From Chitinophaga deserti (lineage in GTDB: Bacteria; Bacteroidota; Bacteroidia; Chitinophagales; Chitinophagaceae): a stretch of DNA of 64,000 bases. Numbering within the stretch: position 1 is the first letter of the stretch; every line of letters begins with the position of its first letter. This document shows, in pieces, positions 1-8,449 of this stretch. A model generated the notes under the pieces. That model did no database searches and had not been told where the DNA came from. It saw only the letters and a list, made by a program, of their open reading frames with translations. The DNA lies in NCBI RefSeq assembly GCF_003149455.1, contig NZ_QFFK01000012.1, positions 88,501-152,500 on the forward strand, in the 5' to 3' direction. Position numbers and translations under genes: made by a program.

Positions 1-335
1 TGCCTGGCTCCCCATGCGGAAATCTCCCGCAGCATGGGTTCTGTGGATCTGCCAAAATCCGTTAATGCATACTCTACCCGGGGTGGAACTTCCGGGAACA
101 CGGTGCGCTCCACCAATCCGTCGCCCTCCAGCTCCCGCAATTGCGCAACCAGCATCCGTTCCGATATACCCGGTATATCTTTCCGCAATTCATTGTACCG
201 TTTCCTGCCCTCCGTAAGACTAAACAGTATCGATGCCTTCCAACGGCCGCCGATCACCGATAAGGCGTGCGACATGCCGCACTGCAAATTCAGCCGGGTC
301 TCATTAAGGCTGTTCGTTGAATTCTCTTTCCGCAT
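1..335 (-). CDS. HxlR-family transcriptional regulator (C-terminus cut by window edge)
   Basis: A winged-helix HxlR regulator whose reading frame runs off the left edge, so about 111 residues are visible. The family core is clear: a Cys in an N-terminal QCGMSHAL stretch, then the GGRWKASILFSL helix, the recognition region ERMLVAQLRELEGDGLVERTV and the wing PEVPPRVEYALTDFG. HxlR proteins are usually 110-130 residues, so only the last few residues are missing. The ATG at 335 starts right after GTAAGT of a dyad also found before the second HxlR gene at 23891. It is divergent from the SDR gene at 410, the usual arrangement in which an HxlR protein senses a reactive small molecule and controls the neighbouring oxidoreductase; that link is inference. 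The Cys near residue 19 could be a redox or electrophile sensor. Confidence 0.9.
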   Translation of the reverse strand, partial: MRKENSTNSLNETRLNLQCGMSHALSVIGGRWKASILFSLTEGRKRYNELRKDIPGISERMLVAQLRELEGDGLVERTVFPEVPPRVEYALTDFGRSTEPMLREISAWGAR

Positions 336-378
336 ACTTACCAAAATGTTAGTACTTGACAATCGTGTCAGTACTTAC
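334..378. promoter_or_regulatory. Probable HxlR operator between divergent hxlR and SDR genes
   Basis: On the minus strand GTACTAAC-N6-GTAAGTAT (334-355) overlaps the hxlR start codon and is a 6/8 dyad. The same 8-6-8 layout recurs at 23870-23890 before the other HxlR gene. An extra half-site GTACTTAC lies at 371-378, toward the SDR promoter. Arms 351-361 and 366-375 also form an inverted repeat (AGTACT-t-GACA and TGTC-AGTACT). Inferred binding site for the regulator itself, giving autoregulation and control of the SDR gene. Confidence 0.55.
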
Positions 379-397
379 AAAGATAAAGTGTCCGGAA

Positions 398-405
398 TAT
401 TTTTG
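398..405 (+). promoter_or_regulatory. -7 box TATTTTTG of the SDR gene
   Basis: An exact match to the Bacteroidota -7 consensus TAnnTTTG. It ends only 4 nt before the ATG at 410, so the expected transcription start falls at or inside the start codon and the mRNA would be leaderless or nearly so. The upstream half-site GTACTTAC sits about where the -33 element would be, so regulator binding there would block transcription. Confidence 0.4.
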
Positions 406-409
406 CAGT

Positions 410-1150
410 ATGAAAAATCTACATCAGCAATCAGCATTCGTTACCGGCGGTAGCCGGGGTATAGGCGCGGCAATCGTAAGAAGACTTGCGCGTGAAGGTG
501 CCAACGTGGCATTTACTTATCAGTCGTCCAAAGATAAGGCAGAAGCACTGGCCGCGGAAGTGAGCGCGCTGGGTGTAAAGGCCCTGGCTATTGCGGCCGA
601 CAGTAAAGACCCGCATGCCGTGCAGGCAGCGGTAAACCAGGCAGCGGAGCACTTCGGAAGGCTCGATGTATTGGTGAACAATGCGGGCATCGGTAACATA
701 AAGCCCCTGGAAGAGTGTTCTCTTGAAGATTTCGATGACACCATGGCGGTTAATGTAAGGGCAGTATTCGCGGCATCGGTTGCGGCAGTTCCCCATATGA
801 AGAACGGTGGCCGTATCGTAAACATTGGTACCTGCCTGGTAGACCGTATTACTTTCGGCGGATGTGCGCTGTACTCCACCAGTAAAGCGGCTATTACCGG
901 TCTTACAAAGGCACTGGCGAGGGAGCTGGGACCGAAGAAGATCAATGTGAACATTGTACACCCCGGACCTATTGATACCGATATGAATCCGACGGATGGG
1001 CCTTCGGCAGATTACCAGCGCTCAATTACAGCATTGAATACTTTTGGGAAAACAGAAGACATTGCTTCCATGGTGGCATTTCTGGCGGGCCCGGAGAGCG
1101 GGTTTATTACCGGCGCAGGATTTACTGTGGATGGCGGTACCAACATTTAA
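410..1150 (+). CDS. SDR-family NAD(P)-dependent oxidoreductase
   Basis: A 246-residue classical short-chain dehydrogenase/reductase. It has the cofactor motif TGGSRGIG near residues 11-18, the structural NNAG motif near residue 90, the catalytic YSTSK (Tyr and Lys) near residue 155 and the C-terminal GAGFTVDGG typical of FabG-like SDRs. The usual catalytic Ser position 13 residues before the Tyr holds Cys, with Thr one residue earlier. Related SDRs with a GSC or GTC motif exist, so activity is likely kept. An in-frame non-ATG codon at 356 would extend it, but the ATG at 410 fits the family N-terminus and the -7 box. Divergent from hxlR, which probably regulates it. Substrate unknown. Confidence 0.92.
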   Translation: MKNLHQQSAFVTGGSRGIGAAIVRRLAREGANVAFTYQSSKDKAEALAAEVSALGVKALAIAADSKDPHAVQAAVNQAAEHFGRLDVLVNNAGIGNIKPLEECSLEDFDDTMAVNVRAVFAASVAAVPHMKNGGRIVNIGTCLVDRITFGGCALYSTSKAAITGLTKALARELGPKKINVNIVHPGPIDTDMNPTDGPSADYQRSITALNTFGKTEDIASMVAFLAGPESGFITGAGFTVDGGTNI

Positions 1151-1166
1151 CCTGGCTATTACCCAC

Positions 1167-1202
1167 ATCAAAAAACCGCTCTTACGGGAGCGGTTTTTTG
1201 AT
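1167..1202. terminator. Bidirectional rho-independent terminator
   Basis: Perfect 15-bp arms ATCAAAAAACCGCTC (1167-1181) and its complement (1188-1202), with an A-run on one side and a T-run on the other. It lies between the convergent SDR and FecR genes and can serve both. Confidence 0.85.
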
Positions 1203-1261
1203 AGTCTAAGCATCCTTGGAGGACGCTATCGTTATATCTACACAACTTTTTAGTTCCTTAT

Positions 1262-2386
1262 TTAACGGCAGTGGAGCATCCCGTTTTTCCAGTAAAACTC
1301 CACTTCGTTTTGCGCGTTCATCATATCAACAAATTCGGAGAGTGTTTGGTTGCGAAAAAGTTTGCCAATTAATAATTTTTTTTCTGCTTCCGGTGTATCG
1401 ATGTATAACGTGGTATTAAACCACCGTGCAATCATGTCCCTCAGTTCAGTGGCGGGTAAATTATTAAAATACTGTTCTCCTTTAATCCATGACACGGTGT
1501 ATTGTTCCTGCATGCGGCTTAATCGTAAAGGAGTATCTGTTGCCACGGTTACTTCTTCTCCCGGCTGCAGGGAAACCGGTCCGCCTGATGCTCTCACTTC
1601 CATATCCCCGCTTACGAGAGAAGCGATTACTTTGGTGGAAGTATATGCGTTGATGTTACATATGGCATCCACAGCGTGAATGTCTGCCTGTCCGGCATGA
1701 ATGATGAAAGGGGAGCCCTCTTTTGAACGGATACGGAAATAACCTTCACCTGAAAGATATACTTCCCGCTGGCCGGGGACGAAGCGGAAAGGGAACTGCA
1801 ATCTGGAAGAACTGTTCAGGATCACCTCAGTGCCGTCTGACAGCAATATGGTGCTTTCCTTGCCGGGCGGTACATTCAGGCTGTTCCATCCGGGTGCGCC
1901 CTGGGATGATGATTCAAAACGGAGGATGCCTTTGTCGAAGAATATTCCGGTGGATTGTACGCGGTATTGCTGCGGGCTTCCATCCTGGAATGGTATCACT
2001 TCTCCGTTTGCGAACTGTAGTGTTACCGTCTGAATATCCGAAGGGATAACAACGGGCGGCGGAATGTGTGGCGGATCACTTGGCCAGATGAGTAATGCGG
2101 TTATTACAGCACCTGCTACCAGCCCTGCGGCAATCCTCCGGTTCCAGATCCTTTGCATTTTACGGCGCTGATGCCGTTGCTGTACTGCGAAGTAATCTGC
2201 TTCCAGCTCCTTTGAAGGAAAAACATGCTGACCATCAAAAGGCTCATCATTTCGTATCTCACTCCGGATGGCGCGTGCCTTTGCACTACTGGCCAGTAAA
2301 TCATTCAACGCTTCCTGCTCTTCGGGTGTAATCGTACCGAAGAACTCTTTATTGAGAAGGAAGCGTATGTGATTTTCGTTTTCCAT
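1262..2386 (-). CDS. FecR-family anti-sigma factor, orphan
   Basis: A 374-residue inner-membrane anti-sigma regulator. The short cytoplasmic N-terminus should bind an ECF sigma factor, one membrane segment lies near residues 83-101 (RIAAGLVAGAVITALLIWP), the periplasmic FecR domain is near 170-265 and a DUF4974 domain near 310-374. In this phylum FecR normally sits between an ECF sigma gene and a susC gene with an STN domain. Here there is no sigma gene upstream and no susC downstream: it is followed only by the terminator shared with the SDR gene. It may be a remnant of a lost uptake locus or act in trans. The ATG at 2386 is preferred to the codon at 2404 because MENENHIRFLL is a normal FecR N-terminus. 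Confidence 0.85.
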   Translation of the reverse strand: MENENHIRFLLNKEFFGTITPEEQEALNDLLASSAKARAIRSEIRNDEPFDGQHVFPSKELEADYFAVQQRHQRRKMQRIWNRRIAAGLVAGAVITALLIWPSDPPHIPPPVVIPSDIQTVTLQFANGEVIPFQDGSPQQYRVQSTGIFFDKGILRFESSSQGAPGWNSLNVPPGKESTILLSDGTEVILNSSSRLQFPFRFVPGQREVYLSGEGYFRIRSKEGSPFIIHAGQADIHAVDAICNINAYTSTKVIASLVSGDMEVRASGGPVSLQPGEEVTVATDTPLRLSRMQEQYTVSWIKGEQYFNNLPATELRDMIARWFNTTLYIDTPEAEKKLLIGKLFRNQTLSEFVDMMNAQNEVEFYWKNGMLHCR

Positions 2387-2654
2387 CTGATTATATAGAT
2401 ACACTTTTGAGGTGGCCGGGGTGAATGGTTACGAAAAAAAACAGGATATTTTTTTCCGTTTGTTAATAAATCAAAAAATGAACAGGTAATACCGGTGCTG
2501 AAACCCTCGTTTTTGTTAACAGATCCACTTTCAGGCCATCATTTTCCATAGTTGTTAATTCACCCTTTCCGTGATTGCTCCCATCTCATATACATAATTG
2601 ATGTTGCCCTATAGGAAGCCCCAAATTCTTTGCAGCCAATTAAACGTATTCGTA

Positions 2655-3497
2655 ATGGAAAGATTGAATCAGCTCGTTTATGCACGGCTTATGCCGTCGC
2701 ACATCTCTACCCATTCTGCCGACCTTCCCGGCCTGCTCGGTGAGCTCCGTGCAGCCAAACTGAGAACAACTGCTGAACTGCTGGAAATAGACGGGCAAAC
2801 AGATAACCCTGCTGTAATTGCCGAAACAGTTCGCCGCCGCCAGGTACAATTCGTTGCCATCGTAGATGTCATTCATCTTTTCCAACTCCAGGCAGGCCCT
2901 GCTTTCCATAGCTTCTACCAGGAAGCTGCCACTATGATGATGGAAGTCATCATGGCGCTCGAACAATATTTTCCCGAATACCTCGCCAAAGATCTGTTCC
3001 TGCCCGGGCCATATGCCAGGCATATCATGTCGCAACAGAGTTCCCGCATGCAGGAAACTGAAGTTACACTTCAGGAGCGGCTGATCGCCCCTCAGCTCAT
3101 TGAACTGATCTTTCGGCCCATGCGCAACAATAATGCACCGCTCACTTTCGGCACCGCCCATTACTTCCGCCGCCTCATGCGCGACCTCCGTGAGCAGGAC
3201 CATCACTACTACATGGACCCCGAAGAGCGGACCTTCTTCACCCTCTTTGCCCATAACTTCAACTGTCCGGATCTGCTGCGCTACGCCGCCACATGCCTCC
3301 GTAAAAGAACTTCCAGGCTGCACACCCTGCAGGAAAAGAAAGGCCTCCTTTCCTGGTACGAGAAAGAATTAAGGCACCTGCCCTCAAATGAGTATGTGCT
3401 GTTCCCCGGCAAAGGCTCCATCCGTGATCAGATCCTCCAATGGATTAAAGAAGAAAAACAATTCATGAATAACCTTTACACCACCTGGAACTCCTAA
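2655..3497 (+). CDS. RteC-related helical protein A (no confident family name)
   Basis: A 280-residue, mostly helical soluble protein without signal peptide or membrane segment. It is collinear with the next gene: MERLNQLV matches MTLLNHIV, ALEQYFPEYLAKDLFLPGPYAR matches GLEQHFPDDLSPEWLLPHAYAR, and ILQWIKEEKQFMNNL matches LLVWLKEERIFIRHL. The matching N-termini support the ATG at 2655 over an ATG at 2601. It ends where protein B continues into an extra C-terminal domain. First of three tandem genes whose third member is a clear RteC protein, so an RteC-like regulatory role is possible but inferred. Function unknown. Confidence 0.7.
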   Translation: MERLNQLVYARLMPSHISTHSADLPGLLGELRAAKLRTTAELLEIDGQTDNPAVIAETVRRRQVQFVAIVDVIHLFQLQAGPAFHSFYQEAATMMMEVIMALEQYFPEYLAKDLFLPGPYARHIMSQQSSRMQETEVTLQERLIAPQLIELIFRPMRNNNAPLTFGTAHYFRRLMRDLREQDHHYYMDPEERTFFTLFAHNFNCPDLLRYAATCLRKRTSRLHTLQEKKGLLSWYEKELRHLPSNEYVLFPGKGSIRDQILQWIKEEKQFMNNLYTTWNS

Positions 3498-3649
3498 ATG
3501 TTTGTGTGTTCGCCCAGTTAACCCACCCCAGGCCGGCATGAGAAAATATTTCCCACCTGTGAAAGCAAAATCGGGCATTTCACCATTTTCGTATTGCATT
3601 GCTGCATATCATCCATCAGCAGCTATCATTCACCAGCTATTTCTATGTC

Positions 3650-4813
3650 ATGACTTTGCTCAACCACATTGTAACGCTGCAACTTTGTCCGCAGGCCCTT
3701 TCTGCAAAAAGCGACACCATCCCCCAAAGCCTGGAACAGCTGCATGCGGAAAAGAACCGCATTACCGCGCTGATGCTCCGCCTGTCGGACCTCCCGGCCG
3801 GCAACTCCCGCCGCACAGCCGCAGTATCTTTCTGGCAACGTACCATCGTAAGGTTGCTGGATGTACTGCACGGCTATGAAGAAGTGCCCGGCTCGCAAGC
3901 CTTTTCAGCGCATTATACCACTGTGGCAGCTTCGCTTCTGCAGGTGATGACGGGGCTGGAACAGCATTTTCCGGACGATCTGTCGCCCGAATGGCTCCTG
4001 CCGCATGCCTATGCCCGCGCGGCTCGTACCATGCTGCTGCCCCGGTTATTGCAGGCCGACCGGGAGATGGCACGCCTGTCGCTGGAAGCGCCTTTGCGCC
4101 GCATTATCCTCGACCCGGTATGGAATTTCCTGGAAAGGCCGGAAGAGCGCATCAGTTTCGGGGAGCTGATCTTCCTGCGCAACCTCATCGCAAAGCTGCT
4201 CCTGTTCGCTCATCCTGCCCATGCTGCTGCTGACAACGCCCGGCTCAATATTCATCACCTGCTCATTAGCATCAATTTCAATGCTGCAGGCTATTTTGTG
4301 TATTGTGTGGAAGCCCTGAGGCAGCATATGCATACCATTCCCGGATTGCGGGAAAGAATGAAACTTCTTGGGTGGTGTATGCGGGAACTAAAGAATATTC
4401 CGCCGGTAAGCCGCGAAAATGGCCTCCGCCCGGGTTGCTTCCCTATACGAGAACAATTACTGGTGTGGTTGAAGGAAGAGCGCATCTTTATCCGCCACCT
4501 TATGACTCCTGCATTGCCGGCAGGGGCAGAAAATACCTGGTCTACCCGCCTTACCGTACCTCAGGCTGCCCTGATGGCGCGGGTGTATATGGAAGAAGGA
4601 CTGGTAAAAACCGCATCCCTGCAGCAGGTATTTGCCACCCTGGCCGGAATACTTCACCTCCGGAAAACCGACACCGGGGAAGAAGATGCGTTCCGGATTA
4701 AATTCCAGAACCCCAGCCTGTCTACCGTTACCGCCTGTAAGCAATGGATTGGTAAAGTGCTGGACAGGCTGAACGATTATGAATCGCAGCTGCGCACGAG
4801 CGGCGACCTATAA
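3650..4813 (+). CDS. RteC-related helical protein B, paralogue of A with C-terminal extension
   Basis: A 387-residue soluble protein. Residues 1-290 are collinear with protein A. The last 80-90 residues (TVPQAALMARVYMEEGLV, then LQQVFATLAGIL) resemble by eye the C-terminal part of RteC proteins, where SKTDLVELGYALHLVG and IKQVFEWLENSL occur in protein C. B may therefore bridge A and the true RteC family. The ATG at 3650 is chosen because its N-terminus aligns with protein A; a TTG at 3599 is less likely. It lies 152 bp after A and 26 bp before C, all on one strand, which suggests a shared transcript. Function unknown. Confidence 0.68.
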   Translation: MTLLNHIVTLQLCPQALSAKSDTIPQSLEQLHAEKNRITALMLRLSDLPAGNSRRTAAVSFWQRTIVRLLDVLHGYEEVPGSQAFSAHYTTVAASLLQVMTGLEQHFPDDLSPEWLLPHAYARAARTMLLPRLLQADREMARLSLEAPLRRIILDPVWNFLERPEERISFGELIFLRNLIAKLLLFAHPAHAAADNARLNIHHLLISINFNAAGYFVYCVEALRQHMHTIPGLRERMKLLGWCMRELKNIPPVSRENGLRPGCFPIREQLLVWLKEERIFIRHLMTPALPAGAENTWSTRLTVPQAALMARVYMEEGLVKTASLQQVFATLAGILHLRKTDTGEEDAFRIKFQNPSLSTVTACKQWIGKVLDRLNDYESQLRTSGDL

Positions 4814-4839
4814 CCCATTCTCATATCCGGAAAAACTAC

Positions 4840-5670
4840 ATGCAAATGAAAACCGATTTCAGGCAAATCCTGTCTAAACTGGAAGGAGAGCTTTCGTCTA
4901 TGGAAGCCACTATACCCAATCTACTCGAAAGGTTTAAGTCCGGCGCCCTGCTGGCAGATAAAGCTGTTGCCCATCTAAAGCCCCTCGTACCGGATAATTT
5001 CGGTAATACCCGCGATGAAATTTATTTCTTTAAACACATTCAGCCGCATATCCTCTCTAAAAAGATTTATTACAGCCAGCTATTCCGGATCGAGGCCGAC
5101 CGGCCTAAGAGTATCCGCGACGACTACCGCAAATTCCTTGACCAGGAACTGCAGCGTATCACCATGTTCTTTGAGGTGCACAACGCACTGTTCCTCTACT
5201 TCCGCGGCGGCGCTACCGAACGCGATGAGCAGTACTTTCTCCGCAACAGTACGTACAACAATGAATACCCGGTAGATCTCGACGGGATGCTCGATACCCG
5301 GTTCTGCACCGTTACTTCTTTCAAACTGGCTGAGCTGATAGCGCTGGAAGATGTCAGCAAATACCTGATCACAAAACTGGAAAACCTGTATGCGCTTCCG
5401 CGAAACCTGCAATATAAACCACGCCTGCGGTGGACGGAATCCAAAACCGACCTCGTGGAACTGGGCTATGCCCTTCACCTGGTGGGCAGTTTTAACAATG
5501 GAGAAGCCGATATCAAACAGGTGTTTGAATGGCTGGAGAACTCACTGGATGTGGATTTTGGAAATGTTTACAGTAATTTCCGCGACATCCGTATGCGGAA
5601 GAAAGAAATGGCTACTTTCCTTACCCGGTTGAAAGACGGGTTGCTGAAACGCATCGAGGAAATGGACTGA
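4840..5670 (+). CDS. RteC domain-containing protein
   Basis: A 276-residue protein of the RteC family, first known from the Bacteroides conjugative transposon CTnDOT, where RteC activates excision genes. Recognised hallmarks are EIYFFKHIQPHILSKKIYY near residue 65, the YFLRNSTY region near 135, WTESKTDLVELGYALHLVGSFNNGEADIKQVFEWLE near 190-230 and a basic RMRKKEMATFL tail. Here there is no integrase, excisionase, tetQ or mobilization gene nearby, so it looks like a chromosomal family member rather than part of an element. The likely role is DNA-binding regulation, target unknown. A second ATG two codons in is an equally possible start. Confidence 0.85.
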   Translation: MQMKTDFRQILSKLEGELSSMEATIPNLLERFKSGALLADKAVAHLKPLVPDNFGNTRDEIYFFKHIQPHILSKKIYYSQLFRIEADRPKSIRDDYRKFLDQELQRITMFFEVHNALFLYFRGGATERDEQYFLRNSTYNNEYPVDLDGMLDTRFCTVTSFKLAELIALEDVSKYLITKLENLYALPRNLQYKPRLRWTESKTDLVELGYALHLVGSFNNGEADIKQVFEWLENSLDVDFGNVYSNFRDIRMRKKEMATFLTRLKDGLLKRIEEMD

Positions 5671-6711
5671 TCAGGTCAGTTCCGCGATGGCACGGAGCGC
5701 TTCCGGGAGATTGGGAGCATCGTAAGCCCCGCCCAGTGCAAGACGGATGTACTGATCATCTTCCGTGAGAGAAAACATTTTACCGTTACTGATATCTATC
5801 TGATGGCGCTGCATGGCTGCTGCCGCTTTTTCCGGTTCGCTGCAGGGAATCCAGTAATGGAAGCTGTTGGGGTGACTGCGGTAATCTTTTGCGCTGAAGT
5901 AATTTTCCATCAGCAGCCGTGCAGCTGCCGCAGCTTCCCGCTTTTGCTCTGCCAGTACATGCAACATACCGTTGGCCATAAGATAGATGCCGAATTGCGT
6001 GAACAGGGTAGAAGTACCGCTGCACGTCATTTTGATATAGTTGGCAGCTCCTTTCAGCAGCTGGGGCGGATGAATGATGTAGCCGGAGCGTAAGAGCGGG
6101 TTGAATGGTTTTGACAGGCTATACACATGCAATGTTATATCCGGCGCCAATTCGAGGAACGACGGCGGGGGATCGGCATGCAGGAAACGGTAAGCGTCGT
6201 CTTCAATGATATATGTTTCCGGGAATGACCTTACCACTGCAGCAATGGCCATCCTGCGTTCCAGGCTCATTACGGCATTGGTAGGGTTATGAAGGGTGGG
6301 CTGAAGGTAGATGAGTTTACAGCCAAAGCGCTGAAGGCATTCTGCCAGTTTTTCGGGAATCATGCCTTCCTCATCACTCTCCACCACGTGCAGGTTAAAC
6401 CCCGCATCGTCTGCCACCATCCGCCATCCGGGGAAGGTGAACGGCTCTATGGCTACATGCTGTGTAAGCGGGCGGTGCCATTTAGCGATGGTGAACAGTC
6501 CGCTGTTGGCACTGGGAACAGGAGTGGTAGCCATCACTGAAGGATCGTACCGGAGGTGGGTACCGAGTGTGGAAAGCCCGAAAGCATCCAGCGGCTGGTA
6601 GGGCGGGTGTAGCAACGTAAATTGCTCCTGAGGAGGCACCTGGTTGATGTAATCCCTGAATATCTCCATTTCTTTTGGTACAGACGGGTAGTTGAGGCTA
6701 AGGTTCAGCAT
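5671..6711 (-). CDS. PLP-dependent aminotransferase, class I/II
   Basis: A 346-residue fold-type I PLP enzyme. The motif HNPTNAVMS near residues 141-149 holds the conserved Asn, the EDDAYRFL motif near 170 holds the PLP-contacting Asp and Tyr, and SLSKPFNP places the Schiff-base Lys at 201. Sequence style is closest to the aminotransferase half of MocR/GntR-type and kynurenine aminotransferase-like proteins, but there is no DNA-binding domain. It is shorter than the usual 390-430 residues, with reduced terminal segments. Substrate cannot be told. Divergent from the GH20 gene. Confidence 0.85.
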   Translation of the reverse strand: MLNLSLNYPSVPKEMEIFRDYINQVPPQEQFTLLHPPYQPLDAFGLSTLGTHLRYDPSVMATTPVPSANSGLFTIAKWHRPLTQHVAIEPFTFPGWRMVADDAGFNLHVVESDEEGMIPEKLAECLQRFGCKLIYLQPTLHNPTNAVMSLERRMAIAAVVRSFPETYIIEDDAYRFLHADPPPSFLELAPDITLHVYSLSKPFNPLLRSGYIIHPPQLLKGAANYIKMTCSGTSTLFTQFGIYLMANGMLHVLAEQKREAAAAARLLMENYFSAKDYRSHPNSFHYWIPCSEPEKAAAAMQRHQIDISNGKMFSLTEDDQYIRLALGGAYDAPNLPEALRAIAELT

Positions 6712-6765
6712 GATTTGGCATTTGAAGAAGGAAGGTAGTAAATATGTTCCTTCGGATTAGATGAT

Positions 6766-6773
6766 TATCTTTA
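6766..6773 (+). promoter_or_regulatory. -7 box TATCTTTA before the GH20 gene
   Basis: Close match to TAnnTTTG, 13 nt before the ATG at 6787, in the short gap between divergent genes. No good -33 partner was found. Confidence 0.3.
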
Positions 6774-6786
6774 AAACTTCAATCAA

Positions 6787-8415
6787 ATGCCAGGCTTACC
6801 CATGTTCAGAACGCTCCTTTTCATTACCACGTTTAGTATCAGTCTGTGCGCCCGTGCGCAGGACGTTTGCCCGGTAATACCGGCTCCCGTATCATCCACC
6901 GCTACCAACAGTAATTTTCTGCTCAGCGACCGTACCGTGATCGTTTTACAGTACCCTTCCCTCCGTAACCAGGCAGCCCTGTTACAGGAGCAGCTGCTGA
7001 AATACACCGGAATCCGTGTGCAGATGGCTGCTGCAGGCGTGAATGCTGCTTACCTCAATTCCCGGTCGATGGATAAGAACAAGTTTCCATCAGTGATAGT
7101 ATTAGGGAAGAATAACAAGGGAGAAGATGCATATGCTCTTAATATGAACGATAGCCGGGTAACGATAGATGCCGGAGGCGAAGAAGGACTGGTGTACGGC
7201 ATCATGTCTTTTGTTCAACTGGCCAGGCTATCGAATCCCCAACATCAGCAGGCAACTATCGCCGGGTGGCGAATCGAAGACAAGCCTGTGATGAAATGGC
7301 GGGGATTCATGCTGGATGAGTCGCGGCACTTCTTCGGGAAGGAAACTGTGAAGATGCTCCTCGACCAGATGGCCTTATACAAACTCAATAAGTTCCACTG
7401 GCACCTGACCGATGCTCCCGGATGGCGTATTGAGATCAAACAGTATCCCCGCCTCACACTGGTGGGTGGTATCGGCAACAGTACAGATTCCCTTGCTCCG
7501 GCATCTTATTATACACAGGATGAGATTGCTGAGATTGTGGCATATGCGTCAGCCCGGCAGATCACTGTTATACCTGAGATAGATATGCCCGGCCATGCCA
7601 CAGCTGCCAACAGGGCTTATCCTGAGTTCAGCGGGGGCGGTACTGCCAAATATCCTGAGTTCACCTTCAATCCCGGAAAGGAAGGCACTTACCAATACCT
7701 GACTAACATACTCCGTGAAGTGAATGTGCTTTTCCCCGCAGGTATGATCCATATCGGTGGTGATGAAGTGAGCTTCGGCTCTGCCAGCTGGAACACGGAT
7801 GTGCATGTTCAAAACCTGATGAAGCGGGAGAATCTGAAATCGCTGGTGGATGTGGAACACTATTTCATCCGCCGGATGGCAGATTCGCTGCAGGCTATCA
7901 ACAGCAAAGTGCTGGGATGGGATGAAGTGACTGCCGCAAAACTACCTGTTGATGAAACCATCGTATTCTGGTGGCGGCAGGAAAAGCCGGATCAGTTGAA
8001 AACTGCCCTCGAAAAAGGATATAAAGTAGTGCTATGTCCCCGGCTCCCTTTCTACTTCGATTTTGTGCAGGATAGTTCGCATACTTCCGGACGCCGTATG
8101 GGTAAAGAATTCAATCCGCTCCGCCGTGTTTACGAATTCAATATGAATAATTATCCGGAAATCACAGATAAGAACAGATCGCAGATCATCGGCTTCCAGG
8201 CTAATCAGTGGACGGAGGTGATCCGATCCAAAGAACGCCTGCACTTTATGACATTCCCCCGGTTGCTGGCCATGGCGGAAGCGGCCTGGACTGTTCCGGA
8301 AAAGAAGGATTTTGCAGGATTCGGGAAAAGATTGGCGAAATTCATTCCTTTATTACAACAACAGGGGCTCTACGTGATGGAATCGCCCGGAAAAACACCG
8401 GAGCCGCTGCGTTAA
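6787..8415 (+). CDS. Beta-N-acetylhexosaminidase, GH20
   Basis: A secreted 542-residue glycoside hydrolase that removes terminal beta-linked GlcNAc or GalNAc, for example from chitin oligomers or glycans. A signal peptide (MFRTLLFITTFSISLCARA) is followed by a GH20b N-terminal domain to about residue 150, then the catalytic TIM barrel starting at WRGFMLDESRHF. KFHWHLTDAPGWR near 202-214 and the catalytic pair HIGGDE (D326, E327) are intact; these enzymes use substrate-assisted catalysis. A second ATG at 6802 would give a cleaner signal peptide. The gene lies 34 bp before an M1 aminopeptidase and probably shares its transcript, suggesting periplasmic breakdown of glycans and peptides. No lipobox. 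Confidence 0.95.
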   Translation: MPGLPMFRTLLFITTFSISLCARAQDVCPVIPAPVSSTATNSNFLLSDRTVIVLQYPSLRNQAALLQEQLLKYTGIRVQMAAAGVNAAYLNSRSMDKNKFPSVIVLGKNNKGEDAYALNMNDSRVTIDAGGEEGLVYGIMSFVQLARLSNPQHQQATIAGWRIEDKPVMKWRGFMLDESRHFFGKETVKMLLDQMALYKLNKFHWHLTDAPGWRIEIKQYPRLTLVGGIGNSTDSLAPASYYTQDEIAEIVAYASARQITVIPEIDMPGHATAANRAYPEFSGGGTAKYPEFTFNPGKEGTYQYLTNILREVNVLFPAGMIHIGGDEVSFGSASWNTDVHVQNLMKRENLKSLVDVEHYFIRRMADSLQAINSKVLGWDEVTAAKLPVDETIVFWWRQEKPDQLKTALEKGYKVVLCPRLPFYFDFVQDSSHTSGRRMGKEFNPLRRVYEFNMNNYPEITDKNRSQIIGFQANQWTEVIRSKERLHFMTFPRLLAMAEAAWTVPEKKDFAGFGKRLAKFIPLLQQQGLYVMESPGKTPEPLR

Positions 8416-8449
8416 GTAACCACATCCTTACCAAAACAAACCTGTATAT

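Noticed and set aside
2655..5670. RteC triplet as part of a conjugative transposon
   Set aside because: No integrase, relaxase, tra or resistance genes and no flanking repeats seen within the window.
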